A stretch of DNA of 64,000 bases from an uncultured Oscillospiraceae bacterium (GCA_934565795.1 CAKTIM010000001.1:62001-126000), one strand, 5' to 3'. Counted from the stretch's first letter, positions 42,934-52,982 are shown. The notes: generated by a model from the letters alone, not told the origin. A program made the numbers and translations.

Positions 42934-45213
42934 TCAATCCACGTTCAGCTTGACCTCGTCGTTCTCCACATAGGCGTGGAGCTTGGAGATGGGGTGCTCG
43001 AAGCTGTCGATGATTGCCTCGCTGATGGGATCCTCCAGGCTGCGCTGGATGGTGCGGCGCAGGTTGCGCGCGCCGTAGGTGACGGAGTAGGCCTTTTTCA
43101 CCAGATAATCCCGGATGGAATCGTCCCAGGTGAACGTCAGGCCTCTGCCCTCCAGACTGGTCTGAAGCTCCTTCATCATAATATCGGCAATGTTCAGGAA
43201 GTTTTCCTCGGACAGGTGGTTGAAGGTGATGATCTCGTCCACCCGGTTCAGGAACTCCGGGCGCAGGAAGCCCTGCAGGGCCTTCATGGTTTTTTCCTTC
43301 ACCTGATCCTGCTGGGTGCGGCCAAAACCCATGCCGCCGGTGCCGCCCTCGGAGCCAGCATTGGAGGTCATAACGATCACGGTATTCTCAAAATTAGCCA
43401 CCCGGCCCTGGGAATCGGTGATGCGGCCATCATCCAGCACCTGCAAAAGGATATTCAGCACATCGGGGTGGGCCTTCTCGATCTCGTCGAACAGCACCAC
43501 GCTGTAGGGGCGGCGGCGAATCTGCTCGGTGAGCTGGCCCGCCTCGTCGTAGCCCACATAGCCCGGAGGGGAGCCGATCAGCTTGGAGACGGTATGCTTC
43601 TCCATGTATTCGGACATATCCAGCCGGATCAGGCTGTCCACGCTGTCGAACAGGTCGGCGGCCAGCTGCTTGACCAGCTCGGTCTTGCCCACGCCGGTGG
43701 GGCCGACGAAGATAAAGGAGACAGGGCGCTTCTTGGGGGAAATGCCCACCCGGTTGCGCCGGATGGCTCTGGCCACCGCGTCCACCGCCTCGTCCTGGCC
43801 GACGATATGCTGGCGCAGGCGCTCGGCCAGGCCCTTGATCTGCTGATACTCCTGGGCCTTGATCTTGGAGGCCGGGATTTTCGTCCACAGCTCGATCACT
43901 CTGGCCAGATTCTCCATGGTCACTGCGGGCAGGGGCTTCTTCTCCAGCTCCTCGATCTGCGCGGCAATCTGGCACAGGCGGCTGCGGATGGTGGCAAGAC
44001 GCTCAAAATTCTGGTTTTCCGCGTTCTCGTTGAGCATGCGAAGCTCCAGCTCATAGTCGTCCCGCTCCTTGCGCAGCTCTGCCAGCCGGGAAAGCTCCTT
44101 GCTGCGCAGGTTCACATCGGAGCATGCCTCGTCCAGCAGGTCGATGGCCTTGTCCGGCAGGAAGCGGTCGGTAATATAGCGCTCGGAGAGCACCACGCAC
44201 TGCCGGGCGATCTCCGGCGAGATGGAAACGCTGTGGTACTGCGCATAGGTTTTGGAGATGCCCTGGAGAATCTGGATGGCCTGCTCCAACGTCGGCTCCG
44301 CCACGGTAACGGGCTGGAAGCGGCGCTCCAGGGCGGCATCCTTTTCGATATACTTGCGATACTCGGTATAGGTGGTCGCGCCGATGATCTGAATATCTCC
44401 CCGGGACAGAGGCGGCTTGAGGATATTGGCAGCGTTCATGCTGCCCTCGGCGTCTCCCGCGCCTACCAGGTTATGAACCTCGTCCACCACCAGGATGATG
44501 TTGCCGCACTCCTTGATCTCGGTAATCAGGCTCTTCATGCGGCTCTCAAACTGGCCGCGGAACTGGGTTCCGGCCACCAGGGCCGTCAGATCCAGCAGGA
44601 AAACCTCCTTGTCCCGCAGCTTATAGGGCACATCTCCGGCGGCGATCCGCTGGGCCAGGCCCTCTGCAATGGCCGTCTTGCCCACGCCCGGCTCGCCCAC
44701 CAGGCAGGGATTGTTCTTCTGGCGGCGGTTCAGAATCTGAATCACCCGTTCGGTCTCCACGTCCCGGCCGATGACCTGATCCAGCTTCCCCGCTCTGGCT
44801 CTGCCGGTCAGATCCATGCAGTAGCTGTCCAGAAATTTATGCTTTTTGACTGCCTTCTTCTTTTCGCCGTCGTCCTTGGGCGGCTCCTGCTTGGCAGGCT
44901 GGCGGCTGGGAATGGGCAGGCTGCCGTTGCCAAACAGCTGATTGAGCAGCGGGAAGGTGGCCGTGCGGCTCTCGGAGCCGTCGTCGGATTCGCTGTCATT
45001 CTGGCCGAACATGCTGCTCATTTCGTCGCTGAGCATGTCCAGATCATCCTCGGAGATGCCCATCTGCTTGACCACCTGGTCAATCTGAGGAATTCCAAGG
45101 CTCTTTGCACATTTCAGGCAATAGCCCTCGTTCAGGGTATTGCCGTTTTCCATTTTTGTTATAAAAACAACCGCAATGTTCTTTTTGCATTTGACGCACA
45201 TTTTAGGCTGCAT
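42934..45213 (-). CDS. clpE: ClpE-type AAA+ unfoldase
   Basis: 759 residues. An N-terminal zinc finger (CVKCKKN...YCLKCAKS, Cys6/9 and about Cys32/35) replaces the ClpC N-domain, which marks ClpE. A flexible linker leads to AAA domain 1 ([13 protein letters not shown]) and AAA domain 2 ([15 protein letters not shown]), with a short coiled coil between them (residues about 370-425). ClpE unfolds damaged proteins for ClpP or disaggregates them. I could not identify a VGF/IGF ClpP loop with certainty, and no CtsR repressor box is visible upstream. Confidence 0.92.
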   Translation of the reverse strand: MQPKMCVKCKKNIAVVFITKMENGNTLNEGYCLKCAKSLGIPQIDQVVKQMGISEDDLDMLSDEMSSMFGQNDSESDDGSESRTATFPLLNQLFGNGSLPIPSRQPAKQEPPKDDGEKKKAVKKHKFLDSYCMDLTGRARAGKLDQVIGRDVETERVIQILNRRQKNNPCLVGEPGVGKTAIAEGLAQRIAAGDVPYKLRDKEVFLLDLTALVAGTQFRGQFESRMKSLITEIKECGNIILVVDEVHNLVGAGDAEGSMNAANILKPPLSRGDIQIIGATTYTEYRKYIEKDAALERRFQPVTVAEPTLEQAIQILQGISKTYAQYHSVSISPEIARQCVVLSERYITDRFLPDKAIDLLDEACSDVNLRSKELSRLAELRKERDDYELELRMLNENAENQNFERLATIRSRLCQIAAQIEELEKKPLPAVTMENLARVIELWTKIPASKIKAQEYQQIKGLAERLRQHIVGQDEAVDAVARAIRRNRVGISPKKRPVSFIFVGPTGVGKTELVKQLAADLFDSVDSLIRLDMSEYMEKHTVSKLIGSPPGYVGYDEAGQLTEQIRRRPYSVVLFDEIEKAHPDVLNILLQVLDDGRITDSQGRVANFENTVIVMTSNAGSEGGTGGMGFGRTQQDQVKEKTMKALQGFLRPEFLNRVDEIITFNHLSEENFLNIADIMMKELQTSLEGRGLTFTWDDSIRDYLVKKAYSVTYGARNLRRTIQRSLEDPISEAIIDSFEHPISKLHAYVENDEVKLNVD

Positions 45214-45252
45214 GATTTCTCACTCCTTTTCAGGGCATCCGCTTCGGAACGC

Positions 45253-45258
45253 AGTATA
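45253..45258 (-). promoter_or_regulatory. Probable -10 element of clpE
   Basis: TATACT on the minus strand, 40 bp before the start codon, with GTGC before it. The -35 region (CTTTTTCC) is poor, which could mean activation or an alternative sigma factor. No CtsR (GTCAAA repeat) or CIRCE operator is seen. Confidence 0.35.
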
Positions 45259-45302
45259 GCACATTTGTACGGAAAAAGGAAAAACAAATTATGAACTTCT
45301 CC

Positions 45303-46073
45303 TCAGCGGGCGGCGCATTCAAATTGCTCGATTCCGTCGTCGTACCACAGGTGCGTCATGTACAGTCCCCCCGGCGGGACGGTGGGGCCTGCCGCCGTTC
45401 GGTTGCCGGAATCCAGAATCCGTCCGATCTCCTCCGGGCGAATTTTCCCCTCCGCGCAGTAGACCACCGTGCCTGCCATGGCCCTTGCCATATTATAGAG
45501 GAAGCCGTTGGCGCAGACCCGGAGCAAAATCAGATTATCACGGCGCTCTACATTATAATAATACACCGTGCGCACCGTGGACTTTACGTCGGTGCCCACG
45601 CTGCGTACCGCCGCGAAGTCATGGGTGCCCACGAACTGCGCCGCTGCCGCCTGCATCACGGCTTCATCCAGATGCTTTGGGTAAAACCAGGCGCGGTTGA
45701 CGTAAAACGGGTCTTTCAGCCGGGAATTGTAAATCTGATAGGTATACTCCTTTTTTACGCAGGAGCCGATGGCATTGAAGCCGTCGTGAACCTCAAAAGC
45801 CCTGGTGACCACAATATCACAGGGCAGATGGGTATTCAGGGCATAGGGCAGCCGTTCCACCGGGATGGTGGAGGCGGTTCGGAAATTGGCCACGTAGCAC
45901 CGGGCGTGCACTCCGGCGTCGGTGCGGCCGCAGCCGGTCATGTGGACGGGATGCCCCACCACCATAGCCGCCGCCTTTTCCATGGTCTCGGCCACGGTGG
46001 GAAGATTCTTCTGCACCTGCCAGCCGTGGTAGGCGGTGCCCAGATAGGTCAGAAACAGTGCAATGTTTCGCAT
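45303..46073 (-). CDS. truA: tRNA pseudouridine(38-40) synthase TruA
   Basis: 256 residues from the ATG of MRNIALFLTYLGTAYHGWQ, after GAGGGCC; the open frame extends upstream into ecfT without TruA residues. Catalytic Asp52 is in GCGRTDAGVHA, exactly the usual position. Last gene of the ecfA1-ecfA2-ecfT-truA operon, a common arrangement in Firmicutes. Confidence 0.95.
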   Translation of the reverse strand: MRNIALFLTYLGTAYHGWQVQKNLPTVAETMEKAAAMVVGHPVHMTGCGRTDAGVHARCYVANFRTASTIPVERLPYALNTHLPCDIVVTRAFEVHDGFNAIGSCVKKEYTYQIYNSRLKDPFYVNRAWFYPKHLDEAVMQAAAAQFVGTHDFAAVRSVGTDVKSTVRTVYYYNVERRDNLILLRVCANGFLYNMARAMAGTVVYCAEGKIRPEEIGRILDSGNRTAAGPTVPPGGLYMTHLWYDDGIEQFECAAR

Positions 46074-46081
46074 ATCGGCCC

Positions 46082-46888
46082 TCACAGTCCCAGTGACGCC
46101 AGGGTCGTTACCGCCGCCAGCAGGCAGGCGCACACGGCGAAGGCCACCAGGTCGCCCCGCTTGAAGCGCAGCAGCTTCAGCTTGGTTCTCCCCTCTCCGC
46201 CCTGGTAGCAGCGGCATTCCATGGCGGTGGCCAGCTCGTCCGCCCGGCGGAAGGCGCTGATAAACAGCGGCACCAGGATCGGCACCAGCGCCTTGGCCCG
46301 CTGAATGATGCTGCCGGTTTCAAAGTCCGCGCCTCTTGCCTTCTGGGCGTTCATAATCTTATCCGTCTCCTCAATCAGGGTGGGGATAAAGCGCAGGGCG
46401 ATGCTCATCATCATGGAAAGCTCATGCACCGGGACGTGGAGCTTTTTCAGCGGAGAGAGCAGGCTCTCCAGCCCGTCCGTCAGGGAGATGGGCGAGGTGG
46501 TATAGGTCAGCAGGAAGGTGCCGGAAATCAGCATAAGAATACGCCAGATCATAAAAAGAGCACGCTTCAGCCCCTCGGTGGTGATGGCCAGGGAACCCAG
46601 CCGCACCAGCTCCACGCCGCCATCGGTATAGAAAATATTTAAAATCGCCGTAAAAATCAGAATAAAAACCAGGGGCTTCATTCCCCGCACAATGGATTTT
46701 GGGGGAATGGATGAAATTTTGATGCAGGTCAGCAAAAATACCAGCATCAGGGAATAGGAAATCCAGTTCTGCGCAATAAACAGGGCCACGATGTACACCA
46801 TGGTCAGGATCAGCTTGGTTCTCGGATCCATGCGGTGAATGGCGGAATGGCCGGGGAAGAACTGCCCCAGGGTGATATCCTTAAGCAT
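46082..46888 (-). CDS. ecfT: ECF transporter transmembrane subunit EcfT
   Basis: 268 residues. Couples the two ATPases to substrate-binding S components. The two cytoplasmic coupling motifs are visible: NAQKARGADF (Ala-Arg-Gly) near residue 185 and RADELATAMECRCYQG near 228. Starts inside the last codons of ecfA2 (8-bp overlap). No S component is adjacent, so it is a group II energising module shared by distant S proteins. Confidence 0.95.
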   Translation of the reverse strand: MLKDITLGQFFPGHSAIHRMDPRTKLILTMVYIVALFIAQNWISYSLMLVFLLTCIKISSIPPKSIVRGMKPLVFILIFTAILNIFYTDGGVELVRLGSLAITTEGLKRALFMIWRILMLISGTFLLTYTTSPISLTDGLESLLSPLKKLHVPVHELSMMMSIALRFIPTLIEETDKIMNAQKARGADFETGSIIQRAKALVPILVPLFISAFRRADELATAMECRCYQGGEGRTKLKLLRFKRGDLVAFAVCACLLAAVTTLASLGL

Positions 46889-47750
46889 GGGCGCTTCCCT
46901 CCTTCAGACGGGTCAGGCAGTCCACCGCCTGATCGATGGTGTACACGCTGTCCACATCCAGGCCCTTATTTCTCAGGTCGAGGAATATCTGGGTCACCCT
47001 GGGGATATCCAGCCCCATACCGACCAGCTCCTCGGCGCGGCTGAATACCTGGGCGGGCGGGGCGTCCATGGCGAGGCGGGAATGGTAGAGCACCAGCAGT
47101 CGATCCGTCATTCTGGCCACATCCTCCATGGAATGACTGACCATCATCACGGTGGCATTCTTCGCCCTGCGATAGCTCTCGATATTGCCCAGAATCTCCG
47201 CCCGGCCCACAGGGTCGAGGCCCGCAATCGGCTCGTCCAGGATCAGCAGCTCCGGCTCCATGGCGATAACGCCCGCAATGGCCACCCGGCGCTTCTGACC
47301 GCCGGACAAATCAAAGGGCGAGGCCTGGAGCTGGCGCTCGGTAATGCCCACGAACCCGGCAGCCTCCCGCACCCGGCGGTCGATCTCCTGCTGGGAAAGT
47401 CCCATATTCTTCGGGCCAAATGCGATGTCCTTATAGACCGTCTCCTCAAACAGCTGGTATTCCGGGTACTGGAACACCAGCCCCACCCGGAAGCGGGCCT
47501 GGCGCGTGATCTGCTTATCCGACCAAATATCCACACCGTTCAGCAGCACCTGCCCGGCGGTGGGCTTCAGCAGGCCGTTCAGCTGCTGCATCAGTGTGGA
47601 TTTGCCGGAGCCGGTGTGGCCGATAATGCCCACGAACTCCCCCCGGTTGATGGTGAAGCTCACGTCATCCAGCGCCTTATGCTCAAAGGGCGTACCGGCG
47701 CTGTATACATAGCTCAGGTTTTTCACCTGCATAATGGGTTCCAAATTCAT
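46881..47750 (-). CDS. ecfA2: ECF transporter ATPase EcfA2
   Basis: 289 residues. Walker A GHTGSGKSTLMQQL, signature LSGGQKRRVAIAG and Walker B LLILDEPIAGLD are intact. Forms a heterodimer with EcfA1 and drives vitamin or metal uptake. Ribosome site AGGAGGAAT. About 37 bp after ecfA1. Confidence 0.95.
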   Translation of the reverse strand: MNLEPIMQVKNLSYVYSAGTPFEHKALDDVSFTINRGEFVGIIGHTGSGKSTLMQQLNGLLKPTAGQVLLNGVDIWSDKQITRQARFRVGLVFQYPEYQLFEETVYKDIAFGPKNMGLSQQEIDRRVREAAGFVGITERQLQASPFDLSGGQKRRVAIAGVIAMEPELLILDEPIAGLDPVGRAEILGNIESYRRAKNATVMMVSHSMEDVARMTDRLLVLYHSRLAMDAPPAQVFSRAEELVGMGLDIPRVTQIFLDLRNKGLDVDSVYTIDQAVDCLTRLKEGSAHA

Positions 47751-47787
47751 TCCTCCTACGGGTCAGGCCTTTTGCCGGGCCGGCGGT

Positions 47788-48639
47788 TCATTCCGCCTTC
47801 ATCCAGTCGTAAAGTACCTGCACGCATTCCTCCGGCTCCAAGGCCGTCAGGGGTAAATCAAAGCCGCGCTGGTTCAGCGCCCAGCACAGCTCCACGCTTT
47901 CCGGGGCAGCCAGGCCGATCTCATGCAGCAGTTTCACCTGGGAGAATACCTCCCTGGGTGTACCGTCGGCGGCGATGGTTCCCTTGTTCAGAACCACCAC
48001 CCGGTCTGCCTGGGCAGCCTCGTCCATATGATGCGTGATCAGGACGATGGTGATCCCCTTTTCCCTGTTCAGCCGCTTTACCGTGTCGATAACGTCCTTC
48101 CTGCCCTTGGGATCCAGCATGGCGGTGGGTTCATCCAGCACGATGCAGCGCGGCTCCATGGCAATGACGCCCGCGATGGCAATGCGCTGCTTCTGGCCGC
48201 CGGACAGCAGGTGCGGCGCGTGCTCCCGGTATTCGTACATGCCCACCTGCTTCAGCGCCTGATCCACCCTGCGGCGAATCTCCGGGCTGGCAATGCCCAG
48301 GTTCTCCGGGCCGAAGGCCACATCCTCCTCCACCACATTGGCGACGATCTGGTTATCCGGGTTCTGGAACACCATGCCCACGTTGCGCCGGACGGCCATC
48401 AGCCGCCCAGGGTCGGAGGTATCGATGCCGCATACGTACATTTTGCCGCCGGTGGGCAGCAGGATCGCATTGAAGTGCTTGGCCAGGGTGGATTTGCCGC
48501 AGCCGTTGGTGCCCAGGATGGCGGTGAAGCTTCCCTCGTGAATGGAAAGGTTCAGGTCTTCAAATACCGTCACATCCGGCGCGCCGTCCACACCGGGATA
48601 GCGGAAGGCCAATGCCTCCGCCGAAATCAGTTCTTCCAT
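47788..48639 (-). CDS. ecfA1: ECF transporter ATPase EcfA1
   Basis: 283 residues from the ATG after GAGGAGGCA; longer in-frame starts run into the methyltransferase gene. Walker A GTNGCGKSTLAKH, signature LLSGGQKQRIAIAG, Walker B CIVLDEPTAMLD. First subunit gene of the ECF operon. Confidence 0.95.
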   Translation of the reverse strand: MEELISAEALAFRYPGVDGAPDVTVFEDLNLSIHEGSFTAILGTNGCGKSTLAKHFNAILLPTGGKMYVCGIDTSDPGRLMAVRRNVGMVFQNPDNQIVANVVEEDVAFGPENLGIASPEIRRRVDQALKQVGMYEYREHAPHLLSGGQKQRIAIAGVIAMEPRCIVLDEPTAMLDPKGRKDVIDTVKRLNREKGITIVLITHHMDEAAQADRVVVLNKGTIAADGTPREVFSQVKLLHEIGLAAPESVELCWALNQRGFDLPLTALEPEECVQVLYDWMKAE

Positions 48640-48649
48640 ATGTGCCTCC

Positions 48650-49513
48650 TCAGGGCGTCCATCTTCCCGTTGCACCGCAGGGAAGCACCAAGCCGGAATC
48701 CCGCACCGGCAGGCCCAGCTCCCCGGCGGCGGTCTTGCCGCCAAAGGGCTTGAAGGTCACGTCCGCCGCATAGGCCACCGCAGAGGGGGCAAGGCCGGTG
48801 GTATAGGAATTGATAATGACAAATAAGGGATTATCCGTCAGCAGCTTCGCCGTCTCCTGGAGGAAGGGGAAGAAGCTGGTCTCCATCTTCCAGATCTCGC
48901 CGCTTGGCCCCCGGCCGTAGCTGGGCGGATCCATGATGATGCCGTCGTACCGGCGGCCCCGGCGAAGCTCCCGCTGGATGAATTTGCCGCAGTCGTCCAC
49001 GATCCAGTGGATGGGCCGGTCGGCAAGGCCGGAGGCCATGGCATTCTCCTTGGCCCAGGCCACCATTCCCTTGGAGGCGTCCACATGGTACACCTCCGCT
49101 CCCCCTGCAGCAGCCGCCAGGGTCGCGCCGCCGGAATAGGCAAACAGATTCAGCACCCGCACCGGGCGGCCAGCCGAGGTGACCCGCTCCCGGATAAAGT
49201 CCCAGTTGGCCGCCTGCTCCGGGAATACGCCGGTGTGCTTGAAATTCATGGGCTTGACGTTAAAGGTGAGATAATCCTTGTAGCGAATCTGCCAGCGCTC
49301 CGGCAGATGATGCTCTGACCAGTGGCCGCCGCCGGTGTTGGAGCGGATATACCGGGCATCGTAGCGCTTCCACTCCGGCGCGCCGTGCGGAGTGCTCCAG
49401 ATCACCTGGGGATCGGGGCGCACCAGGATATATTTCCCCCAGCGCTCCAGCCGCTCCCCGTCGGAGGTATCGAGCACCTGATAGTCCTTCCATTCATCGG
49501 AAATCCATAGCAT
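48650..49513 (-). CDS. Class I SAM-dependent (rRNA-type) methyltransferase
   Basis: 287 residues from the ATG of MLWISDEWKDYQ, after GAGGGAAAG. SAM-binding segment VRVLNLFAYSGGATLAAAAGG near residue 120 and catalytic-type motif DPPSYGRG near 195. The C-terminal part resembles RlmI/RlmK-type rRNA methyltransferases, but the usual N-terminal PUA domain is reduced or absent. rRNA is the probable target. Upstream of ecfA1 by 10 bp, likely cotranscribed. Confidence 0.85.
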   Translation of the reverse strand: MLWISDEWKDYQVLDTSDGERLERWGKYILVRPDPQVIWSTPHGAPEWKRYDARYIRSNTGGGHWSEHHLPERWQIRYKDYLTFNVKPMNFKHTGVFPEQAANWDFIRERVTSAGRPVRVLNLFAYSGGATLAAAAGGAEVYHVDASKGMVAWAKENAMASGLADRPIHWIVDDCGKFIQRELRRGRRYDGIIMDPPSYGRGPSGEIWKMETSFFPFLQETAKLLTDNPLFVIINSYTTGLAPSAVAYAADVTFKPFGGKTAAGELGLPVRDSGLVLPCGATGRWTP

Positions 49514-49553
49514 GTTGGCTTTCCCTCGTTTCTCTATATCCAAATTAATTGTC

Positions 49554-52379
49554 TTAGAAATACACGTCCCCGTTGCCGGAATAGTCTCCGTAGGCATTTC
49601 CGCCGTTGCCGAAATCGTAGCTGCCGTTGCCAAAGTCATAGCCGGTATCCCCATTGCCGTTATCGGGGTAGATGATGTTGCCGTTGCCGTCGTCAATGCC
49701 GCCCTCCGGGGTAGTGGGCATGTTGATGATGGTATCCTGATTGTGCAGCGGGCAGGAGATATAGGGCGTGCCCGCCAGGTTGGTGGCAAATCCGCTGAAG
49801 CCCGTCCAGGTCAGGGGGTTGCCGTAGTTATCTACAAAGTAGACATAGCCGTCGCTGCCGTAGACATCCTCCAGGCCCACCCGCAGGGCGGCGCTGATCT
49901 CATTGACCTCGTCCTGGGTCAGGCGCACCAGGGAGCGGCTCTCGATCACCGCGTCCGGGAACATGCGGCAGTACTCGGTGGCCACACCGCCGCCGGTGAC
50001 GCAGTAGTCCATCTGAATATGCTTGGTGCAGTATTCGGTGGGCACGTCCTCCGGGTAGCAGTTCACGGATACCACCCGGGCAACGCCACGGGCATCCAGG
50101 CTGCACGCGGGGGTGGCCAGCTTGCCGGAATCCAGGCAGACGCTCACGTTGGTAAAGGCGTTGCCGTTGTACAGGCCCGCCTGGGGCAGGCCGTTGTGGA
50201 TGGGCTGCATAACCATTTTCCACAGCCGGGCGGCGGGGTTTGCGTAGTTGTTGGTCAGATAAATCTGCTCCGGCTGGTTATAGCCGCACCACACGGCGGC
50301 GGTGTAATACTTGGTATAGCCCACGAACCAGCGGTCACGGTTGCTGGAGGTGGTGCCAGTCTTTCCCGCGATGCTCTGGCCGGGGAACACAGCCGCCGCG
50401 CCGGTGCCGTTGTTGGCGGCGTTGTAAAGGCAGTAGTTCATATAGTTGACGGTTTTCTCGCTGAGGATTTTCCGGGAGTCCTGCCCGTTGTCCAGCACGA
50501 TCTTGCCGTCGCTGTTATAGACCTTGGTGTAGGTGCGGGAGGTGCGGTACACGCCGTCGTTGGCAAAGGTGGCAAAGGCGGTGGACATTTCCCGCACCGT
50601 GGAGCCGACCGTCAGCGCGCCCAGCGCCAGCGGCGCGAGGGCAATATCGGACATAGCCATGCCGCTGGAGGAAGTATAGTTGTCGATCAAATAGTTCTGG
50701 CCGAAATTATACTTTGCAAAGCTGAAGCTGTAGTCGACCCCGATCTGGTTGAGCACATTGGCGGAAACCGCGTTGACGGAGGACGTAACGCCCTGGAAGA
50801 TCGTCCGGGAATAGCTGTAGACCCGGCTGTCGTTCTTGGGCCAGGCGCCGCCGTTGTAGCTCATCGGCAGGTCTTTGACCACCGTGGCGGGGCTGAAGCC
50901 GCCCTTTTCAAAGGCGGGCGCATAGACGGACAGGGGCTTTTCGGACGAGCCGGTTTGCAGCTTGGCTTGGGTGGCCTTGTTGTAGGCGAAGAAATCGGTC
51001 TTCTCCCCCACGCCGCCGGCCAGGGCCACAATATCGCCGGTGGAATTGTCAATGACCACAATGCCGGATTGCAGCTGCTGGGTGCTTCTTGTGGTGGGGA
51101 TGTTATTCAGGTCGGTGTAGATCGCATCCACCTGATTCTGGACATCCATGTCCAGGGTGGTGTAGATGTGGTAGCCGCCCTTTTGAATCTTTTCCAGATA
51201 GTAGTTCCGCGCGGCCTGATCCATATCATCCCACACGAAGCCATCCTGCAGCGCCATATCCGACGCCACATCCAGAATAACGGTATCCACAAACCAGCTG
51301 TAGATGTGCTGGGAGGCGTTCTGGCTGATGGCAGTCTGATTGCCGCACCGGGGGCAGAAATACAGGTCGCCCTGGCGGGTATAGGTGCTCACCGTGCCGC
51401 CGTAGCCGCAGTGGTCGCACACCGCCCAGCGGTCGGCCTCGTCGATGCCGTCCTTGAATACCAGGGGCTGATTGTAGGCGGTGATATACTCCTCGTCCGT
51501 CAGGTAGCCCTGGTTCAGCATCTCGCTCAGGACGCTTTCCTGGCGGTAGCGGTTGCGCTGCTGGCCGTCGCGCATCTCGCCCTTGTACATATACACGCTG
51601 GTGGAGTAGGGGTTGAACAACGAGGGGTTATTGGTAATGCTGATCAGGCTGGCACACTCCGCCACGGTCAGGCTCTGCAGCTCCTTGCCGAAGTAAGCGG
51701 CGGCGGCGGACTTGACGCCATAGCACCCCTTGCCCAGGTAGATGCGGTTGAGGTACTCCTTCATAATGACGTCTTTGTCGTATTCCTTTTCCAGCAGCTG
51801 CGCGCGGAAAATCTCCATCACCTTTCGCTGCACGGTGATGCTCTTTTCATCGGTGGTATTCTTGACCAGCTGCTGCGTGATGGTGGAGCCGCCGAACTGG
51901 GAGTCGCCGCCAAAGAACATATTGGCGCAGGCCTTCACGGTGGTGATCCAGTCCACGCCCTGATGCTCGTAAAACCGCTTGTCCTCGATGGCGACGGTGG
52001 CATCCACCAGCGCCTGGGGGATCTCATCCCAGGTGGCGGGCTGGCGGTCGGTGGTGGTATAAATCTGCTGAAGCAGCTGGATATTGCCGTCGCTGTCTAC
52101 GTAGTGCACGTAGGAGGTCTTTTCGATATCGTAATCCTCATAAGACCAGTTCTGGGCCTCCTTCAGAATGTCGTTCTGAAGATATTCCGCCAATGCGCCC
52201 ACAAACACCACGCCGCTGATCAGGCAGATCAGCAGCACCGTCGCCGCCGCGCCGATGGCGATCTTGGCGGCGGAAAACACCGTGGAGCAGGCGGTATAAA
52301 CCAGCTTTATCGTCCAGTGCGGATTCCATTCCTGGCGGATTTTTTTCCGTCTTCTATTGTTCTGTTCCTGATTTGCCAT
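49554..52379 (-). CDS. Class A penicillin-binding protein with zinc-ribbon insert
   Basis: Bifunctional peptidoglycan synthase, 941 residues from the ATG 6 bases after GGAGG. A basic cytoplasmic tail and one membrane helix (about residues 38-63) are followed by the GT51 domain: Glu132 in EDKRFYEHQGVDW, then GGSTITQQLVKN. The transpeptidase domain has Ser478-S-E-Lys481, Ser534-V-Asn536 and Lys673-T-Gly. Odd: between the domains is a Cys4 zinc-ribbon-like insert (Cys321, 324, 342, 345), and the C-terminus has further cysteines and a Gly/Asn/Asp/Tyr-rich tail. Own promoter region upstream at about 52.47 kb. Confidence 0.94.
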   Translation of the reverse strand: MANQEQNNRRRKKIRQEWNPHWTIKLVYTACSTVFSAAKIAIGAAATVLLICLISGVVFVGALAEYLQNDILKEAQNWSYEDYDIEKTSYVHYVDSDGNIQLLQQIYTTTDRQPATWDEIPQALVDATVAIEDKRFYEHQGVDWITTVKACANMFFGGDSQFGGSTITQQLVKNTTDEKSITVQRKVMEIFRAQLLEKEYDKDVIMKEYLNRIYLGKGCYGVKSAAAAYFGKELQSLTVAECASLISITNNPSLFNPYSTSVYMYKGEMRDGQQRNRYRQESVLSEMLNQGYLTDEEYITAYNQPLVFKDGIDEADRWAVCDHCGYGGTVSTYTRQGDLYFCPRCGNQTAISQNASQHIYSWFVDTVILDVASDMALQDGFVWDDMDQAARNYYLEKIQKGGYHIYTTLDMDVQNQVDAIYTDLNNIPTTRSTQQLQSGIVVIDNSTGDIVALAGGVGEKTDFFAYNKATQAKLQTGSSEKPLSVYAPAFEKGGFSPATVVKDLPMSYNGGAWPKNDSRVYSYSRTIFQGVTSSVNAVSANVLNQIGVDYSFSFAKYNFGQNYLIDNYTSSSGMAMSDIALAPLALGALTVGSTVREMSTAFATFANDGVYRTSRTYTKVYNSDGKIVLDNGQDSRKILSEKTVNYMNYCLYNAANNGTGAAAVFPGQSIAGKTGTTSSNRDRWFVGYTKYYTAAVWCGYNQPEQIYLTNNYANPAARLWKMVMQPIHNGLPQAGLYNGNAFTNVSVCLDSGKLATPACSLDARGVARVVSVNCYPEDVPTEYCTKHIQMDYCVTGGGVATEYCRMFPDAVIESRSLVRLTQDEVNEISAALRVGLEDVYGSDGYVYFVDNYGNPLTWTGFSGFATNLAGTPYISCPLHNQDTIINMPTTPEGGIDDGNGNIIYPDNGNGDTGYDFGNGSYDFGNGGNAYGDYSGNGDVYF

Positions 52380-52464
52380 AGAAAACCTCCGAAACTCCGG
52401 CCCGGCGGGCCGGGGGAATCGCTGCAATTTCAAAAGGGCATATTTCTAAGCATGCCTTCATAGG

Positions 52465-52470
52465 ATTATA
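52465..52470 (-). promoter_or_regulatory. Probable -10 element of the PBP gene
   Basis: Perfect TATAAT on the minus strand about 86 bp before the PBP start; no good -35 at 16-18 bp. The 326-bp gap between the PBP and DUF1292 genes otherwise holds the plus-strand promoter at 52651-52679 and AT-rich sequence. Confidence 0.4.
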
Positions 52471-52650
52471 ACATAATGATGCCCAAAACGAAAGACCTAA
52501 TTTATGAATTATCCTTTAATTTCAGGAAATAATGCAGTTATAAAAGCCGCAGTATTGGAAAAGGATCACCGCATTTTGAATTTGTATACTTTAATATGGC
52601 CGTCCCATTTTTTAAAGACGCGCTTTGTACAGTTTGTGCAATATTAACTA

Positions 52651-52679
52651 TTGATTTTACCCCTCCGCGGGGTTAGAAT
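52651..52679 (+). promoter_or_regulatory. Promoter of the DUF1292 gene / 6S RNA unit
   Basis: -35 TTGATT (52651-52656), 17-bp spacer, -10 TAGAAT (52674-52679). The spacer contains the short palindrome ACCCC-TCCGC-GGGGT, a possible operator. Confidence 0.65.
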
Positions 52680-52705
52680 ACCAGTAAAGAGTTTGGAGGT
52701 GCGCC

Positions 52706-52981
52706 ATGGCAGACGAATACGGCTCCGATTTCATCACCATCGCAGACGAGGACGGCACGGAATACGAGCTGGAGGTTCTGACCACGGTGGAATATAACGG
52801 TGCCAGCTACCTGGCCGTGGTTCCCGCCGACGGCGATGAGGGCGCCGACCTGGAGGTCAGCATTCTGAAATCCACCGACGAGGACGGTGAGCCTCTTCTG
52901 TGCGCAATTGAGGATGAGGCCGAGCTTCAGGCGGTGTACGACCTGATTATGGACTCTCTTTACGAGGAAGAAACAGAATAA
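52706..52981 (+). CDS. DUF1292 family small acidic protein
   Basis: 91 residues, strongly acidic. Typical DUF1292 pattern: ITIADEDGTEYELEVLTTVEYNG, YLAVVPADG and a C-terminal acidic helix. Function of the family is unknown. Ribosome site TTTGGAGGTG. Its stop is directly followed by the structured RNA, so the two may share a transcript. Confidence 0.9.
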   Translation: MADEYGSDFITIADEDGTEYELEVLTTVEYNGASYLAVVPADGDEGADLEVSILKSTDEDGEPLLCAIEDEAELQAVYDLIMDSLYEEETE

Positions 52982-52982
52982 G

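Noticed and set aside
45214-45302. CtsR or CIRCE operator upstream of clpE
   Set aside because: No tandem GTCAAA or TTAGCACTC-type inverted repeat is present.
49512-52463. A 983-codon open frame on the plus strand opposite the PBP gene
   Set aside because: It is a GC-rich antisense shadow. The minus strand carries all GT51 and transpeptidase motifs, and the plus-strand product shows no recognisable domain. The same applies to long frames opposite clpE (42706-45294), the binding protein (15440-17548), polA (35982-37706) and the mannosidase (249-2198).
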